A DNA stretch of 7,364 nucleotides from Lysobacterales bacterium. GTDB lineage: Bacteria > Pseudomonadota > Gammaproteobacteria > Xanthomonadales > SZUA-36. Of this stretch, positions 5,119-7,364 are shown piece by piece. Position numbers and translations under genes: made by a program. The notes under the pieces were generated by a model that worked only from the letters and a program-made list of their open reading frames with translations, was not told the origin of the DNA and made no database searches. Every line of letters starts with the position of its first letter. Position 1 is the first letter of the stretch. The stretch covers positions 1 through 7,364 of the forward strand of contig JAPHSB010000352.1 in NCBI GenBank assembly GCA_026193295.1, read 5' to 3'.

Positions 5119-5652
5119 TCAGGGGGGTGGGCAGTTCGCCGGGTCGATGGCCGGATAATCGTCGCGCCGGATCCTGCCGATGTTCGATATCACCAGCCTG
5201 CGGGCCAGCGCCGGCCCGCCCAATCCGCAGAAGCCGATCGTGCCATTGCTGCCCGGCGCGCTGCCGTCCGCCAGGAAGCGGACGCTGCGGCGCCCGGCTG
5301 AACCGCTGATGGTCAATGCCTCGAACACCTGGCCCCGCCGGATCAGAGTTTCCGCCGGCTGGTGCTGACGGTCGCCGCTGTCGTCGGCGAAGACAATCCA
5401 GCCACCGCTCCAGTCGCTGGAGCCAACGCAGCCCCTTGCCGGATCCCCCGGGCAGGCCACCACGCTGACGTTGCGGAACACCGCCTCGCTGCGCGCAACC
5501 AGCAGATCGTTGTGCAGGTTGCCCACGGCGGCCCGCATGTGCTGCCGCCAGCTGAATTGCTGAAACCCGGGCACGGCAGCCAGCAGCAGGATGGCGGCGA
5601 TCACCAGCGTGACCATCAGTTCCAGCACCGTGAAAGCAGCGTGCTTTTGCAT
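5119..5652 (-). CDS. fimT: GspH/FimT-family minor pseudopilin (type IV pilus)
   Basis: The protein has 177 aa from ATG 5652. The class III prepilin signal is MQKHAAFTVLELM followed by hydrophobic VTLVIAAILLLAAVP. Cleavage is expected before F7, leaving F+1 and the essential Glu+5. The usual glycine at -1 is replaced by alanine. After the helix come NLHNDLLVARSEAVFRN, CPGD..GCVGSSDWSGGWIVFAD and the C-terminal FCGLGGPALARRLVISNIGRIR, which is the GspH/FimT beta-domain layout with four cysteines and close to normal family length. Such proteins initiate or prime type IV pilus or type II secretion pseudopilus assembly in the inner membrane. ATG 5679 would add a nine-residue histidine-rich leader, and the frame is open to 5751. 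Neither ATG 5652 nor ATG 5679 has a good ribosome site. ATG 5652 gives the commonest leader length. No other pil genes are adjacent. Whether it is FimT or GspH is not decided by sequence alone. Confidence 0.88.
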   Translation of the reverse strand: MQKHAAFTVLELMVTLVIAAILLLAAVPGFQQFSWRQHMRAAVGNLHNDLLVARSEAVFRNVSVVACPGDPARGCVGSSDWSGGWIVFADDSGDRQHQPAETLIRRGQVFEALTISGSAGRRSVRFLADGSAPGSNGTIGFCGLGGPALARRLVISNIGRIRRDDYPAIDPANCPPP

Positions 5653-5688
5653 GCCGGTGCCATGGCCGTGAATGTGCATGGGGGAAGG

Positions 5689-5703
5689 GTAATGTCTTTG
5701 CCA
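5689..5703 (-). promoter_or_regulatory. Weak sigma54 (-24/-12)-like element upstream of the pseudopilin
   Basis: The minus strand reads TGGCAAAGACATTAC, close to the TGGCAC-N5-TTGC pattern with the correct 10-bp spacing between the GG and the final dinucleotide. That dinucleotide is AC, not the nearly invariant GC. The start would fall near 5677, 25 nt before ATG 5652. Pilin genes are often sigma54-dependent, but the -12 mismatch makes this doubtful. Confidence 0.25.
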
Positions 5704-5713
5704 GACGATGCCT

Positions 5714-5808
5714 GTAGGAATCCGGAGCGAACTTCGTAGGACCGAATTCATTCGGGAAATTTTTCGCGGCTAAAGCCGCTCCTACGTTCCCGAATGAATT
5801 CGGTCCTA
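5714..5808. repeat. Composite REP-like palindromic element
   Basis: Two perfect 22-bp inverted arms (5737-5758 and 5787-5808, each with CCGAATGAATTCGG or its complement inside) enclose 28 bp. Those 28 bp contain a second palindrome, GCGGCTAAAGCCGC (5766-5779), flanked by TCCTAC. The inner part read in reverse is GTAGGAGCGGCTTTAGCCGC, a motif widespread as dispersed intergenic repeats in gammaproteobacteria. A further GTAGGA at 5714, with GAGCGAACTTCGTAGGA after it, looks like a degenerate neighbouring unit. The element fills most of the gap between the aminotransferase and pseudopilin genes. Its right end supplies the TAG stop of the aminotransferase. Confidence 0.85.
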
Positions 5809-6993
5809 GGTGGTCTCGATGGCCTTGCGAATGCGCCCGATGGCTTCCTGCAGGTGCTCCATGCCGGCCGCGTAGGAGATGCGTAAATGCCCCGGTGCAC
5901 CGAAGGCGGAGCCGGGCACGGTGGACACCCCGGCCTTTTCGAGCAGCCAGGCGGCCAGCTCGACGTCGTCGCGGATGTCGTCCATCCGATCGATGAAATC
6001 CTGGAAGGACGGAAACGCATAGAAAGCGCCTTCGCACTCCGGGCAAACCACGCCCGGTATGGCGTTGAGCGCGGCATGCACATAGTCGTAACGCTGCCGG
6101 AACGCCTGGCGCATGGTCTCTACGCAGTCCTGTGGGCCGCTCAGCGCCGCCGCTGCCGCGGCCTGCGACACGGAGCTGGGACACGACGTGCTTTGCCCCT
6201 GGACTTTGCGCATGGCCGCGACCAGGTCGGCCGGGCCCGCCAGGTAGCCGATGCGCCAGCCGGTCATCGCGTAGGCCTTGGATACCCCGTTGATCAGCAG
6301 CGTGCGTTTGGCCAGCCCGGGGCAGGCGTTGAGAAACGTGCGGTAGGGGCCGTCGCCCCAGTAGATGTGCTCGTAAATGTCATCGCAGGCGATGATCACT
6401 TTCGGGTGCTCCTGCAGCACGTCACCCAGTTCCCGGTATTCCTGCTCGCTGTAGACCTTGCCGGTCGGGTTCGAGGGCGAGTTCAGAATCAGCATGCGGG
6501 TATTTTCGTTGACCGAGTTCTGCAATTCCCGTGCCGTTATCTTGAAATCATTTTCAGCAGATGCGGCCAGGATGGCCGGCTGGCCGTCCGCCAACTTGAC
6601 CATGTCCGGATACGAGACCCAATACGGCGCCGGGACGATGACTTCGTCATCGCGGTTCAGCAGCGCCACCATCAGGTTGTACAGGCTCTGCTTGGCGCCG
6701 TTGGAGACGATGATCTGCTCGGGCTTGAACGTCAGGCCGTTTTCCTGCTTCAGCTTGCGCACAATGGCGGCCTTGAGTTCGGGGGTGCCGTCGACCTGCG
6801 TGTACCGCGTCTGGCCGGCCCGGATGGCGGCGATCGCCGCCTCGCAGATATGGTCCGGCGTGTCGAAGTCCGGTTCGCCGGCCCCGAGCGAAACGATGTC
6901 CTTGCCAGCAGCCTTGAGTTCCATGGCCTTCATGCTGACGACGATAGTGGCGGACGATTTGATCTGGTCGACTTTCTGCGAAATCCGGGACAC
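5806..6993 (-). CDS. aspC: Aspartate aminotransferase (class I PLP enzyme)
   Basis: The enzyme converts aspartate and 2-oxoglutarate to oxaloacetate and glutamate with pyridoxal phosphate. The protein has 395 aa, normal for the Bacillus/Thermus-like class Ib (I-gamma) enzymes. Visible motifs are SLGAGEPDFDTP (about 35-46), PAPYWVSYPDM (121-131), NSPSNPTGK (171-179), CDDIYEHIYW (203-212), GVSKAYAMTGWRIGY (236-250) with the PLP lysine at 239, GAFYAFP (322-328), and LRISYA (370-375) with the substrate-carboxylate arginine at 371. GTG 6993 is preferred: AGGGGA lies 5 nt upstream and SRISQKVDQIKSSAT is the usual N-terminus. The in-frame ATG at 7014 coincides with the predicted transcription start. 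The stop lies within a REP-like repeat. It is divergent from uvrB. Specificity for aspartate over related amino acids is inferred from the family. Confidence 0.95.
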   Translation of the reverse strand: MSRISQKVDQIKSSATIVVSMKAMELKAAGKDIVSLGAGEPDFDTPDHICEAAIAAIRAGQTRYTQVDGTPELKAAIVRKLKQENGLTFKPEQIIVSNGAKQSLYNLMVALLNRDDEVIVPAPYWVSYPDMVKLADGQPAILAASAENDFKITARELQNSVNENTRMLILNSPSNPTGKVYSEQEYRELGDVLQEHPKVIIACDDIYEHIYWGDGPYRTFLNACPGLAKRTLLINGVSKAYAMTGWRIGYLAGPADLVAAMRKVQGQSTSCPSSVSQAAAAAALSGPQDCVETMRQAFRQRYDYVHAALNAIPGVVCPECEGAFYAFPSFQDFIDRMDDIRDDVELAAWLLEKAGVSTVPGSAFGAPGHLRISYAAGMEHLQEAIGRIRKAIETT

Positions 6994-7018
6994 GCTCTTC
7001 CCCTGTCTAAGCATACGG

Positions 7019-7027
7019 ATGATAACA
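7019..7027 (-). promoter_or_regulatory. Extended -10 promoter of the aminotransferase gene
   Basis: The minus strand reads TG-T-TATCAT (7027-7019), an extended -10 with no good -35. The predicted start is near 7012, which gives a leader of about 19 nt to GTG 6993 and leaves ATG 7014 at or before the start. Confidence 0.45.
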
Positions 7028-7081
7028 GTATTCCGGGGTGAGGATACCCATGCCGGCGGCATCCGGGTGCGCAGGGCAGGG

Positions 7082-7087
7082 TATAAT
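7082..7087 (+). promoter_or_regulatory. Consensus -10 box upstream of uvrB
   Basis: TATAAT is a perfect -10 hexamer 62 bp before the uvrB start, with predicted transcription start near 7094. No recognisable -35 lies 16-18 bp upstream. I looked for a LexA box (CTGT-N8-ACAG) between 6994 and 7149 and found none. Confidence 0.45.
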
Positions 7088-7149
7088 TCATCGTTTGCCC
7101 GAGCCATGGGCCCGACCCGCCGCTGCGCCGGCCAACAGGACTGAACGAC

Positions 7150-7364
7150 ATGCCATCCAACCAGGACAAACGCTTCGTGCTGCACAGCGGATTCCAGCCC
7201 GCCGGCGACCAGCCGCAGGCGATCGCTCGGCTGGTCGAAGGGCTGGAAAGCGGCCTTGCGCACCAGACCCTGCTGGGCGTGACCGGGTCGGGCAAGACTT
7301 TCACCATCGCCAACGTGATTCAGCAGGTGCAGCGGCCCACGCTGGTGCTGGCCCCGAACAAGAC
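7150..7364 (+). CDS. uvrB: UvrABC excinuclease subunit B, N-terminal part
   Basis: UvrB is the damage-verifying helicase-like subunit of bacterial nucleotide excision repair. UvrA loads it on lesions and it then recruits UvrC. Only the first 71 complete codons are in the window and the frame runs off the end without a stop. The sequence shows the typical start FVLHSGFQPAGDQPQAIARL, then the Walker A motif GVTGSGKT (residues 43-50) for ATP binding, followed by FTIANVIQQVQRPTLVLAPNK, which matches UvrB motif Ia. ATG 7150 has AGGA 9 nt upstream. It is divergent from the aminotransferase gene, with 156 bp between the start codons. The identification is secure. Confidence 0.97.
   Translation, partial: MPSNQDKRFVLHSGFQPAGDQPQAIARLVEGLESGLAHQTLLGVTGSGKTFTIANVIQQVQRPTLVLAPNK

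Noticed and set aside
5114..6184. 356-aa minus-strand frame spanning the pseudopilin, repeat and aminotransferase
   Set aside because: It is out of frame with both recognised genes and runs through the palindromic repeat; it is rich in Arg, Gly and His, as GC-rich shadows are.
7003..7028. CTGT and ACAG half-sites resembling a LexA box
   Set aside because: The half-sites are 18 bp apart, not the required 8 bp.
5887..7041. 384-aa plus-strand frame opposite the aminotransferase gene
   Set aside because: It is antisense to a gene with complete PLP-enzyme motifs and has no recognisable domain.

Overview
The window looks like a stretch of chromosome from a GC-rich gammaproteobacterium. Support comes from an aspC-type aminotransferase divergent from uvrB, an encoded-CCA tRNA-Asn with a sigma70-type promoter, a GspH/FimT pseudopilin, and a GTAGGAGCGGCTTTAGCCGC-type palindromic repeat of the kind common in Pseudomonas- and Xanthomonas-like genomes. 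I cannot name genus or species. No phage, transposase, CRISPR array or defence gene is visible, so this reads as ordinary core and semi-core genome with several small uncharacterised genes.

Layout. Positions 2-283 (+) hold the C-terminal end of a diacylglycerol kinase-type lipid kinase. It converges on a minus-strand block: an AraC-family regulator (2591-1599), then two tandem secreted SYLF/Ysc84-domain proteins (1485-949 and 924-394) that are clearly recent paralogues and probably share one transcript. A perfect 14-bp palindrome lies at the predicted start of the regulator's transcript.

From 2761 to 4007 the plus strand carries three small genes: an uncharacterised 92-aa protein, a 90-aa two-helix membrane protein, and a 157-aa cysteine-rich YkgJ-type metal-chelating protein. 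Textbook intrinsic terminators lie at 3099-3126 and 3479-3506. A strong G/C hairpin (4080-4109) separates this set from a convergent 114-aa single-helix membrane protein (4467-4123, minus). That gene appears to have a good promoter about 290 bp upstream and therefore a long unexplained leader.

The right part is all minus strand until uvrB. tRNA-Asn(GTT), with its own promoter and terminator, lies at 4998-4922. A GspH/FimT minor pseudopilin lies at 5652-5119. A large composite palindrome (5714-5808) supplies the stop codon of the aspartate aminotransferase gene (6993-5806). The divergent uvrB gene starts at 7150 and runs off the window.

Functionally the genes are mostly independent: lipid phosphorylation, periplasmic or outer-envelope lipid binding under a possible local regulator, pilus assembly, amino-acid transamination and nucleotide excision repair. 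The clearest local unit is the AraC regulator with the duplicated SYLF genes. I did not find a convincing new multi-gene system. The best leads are that unit, the long leader of the small membrane protein, and the repeat fused to the aminotransferase stop.
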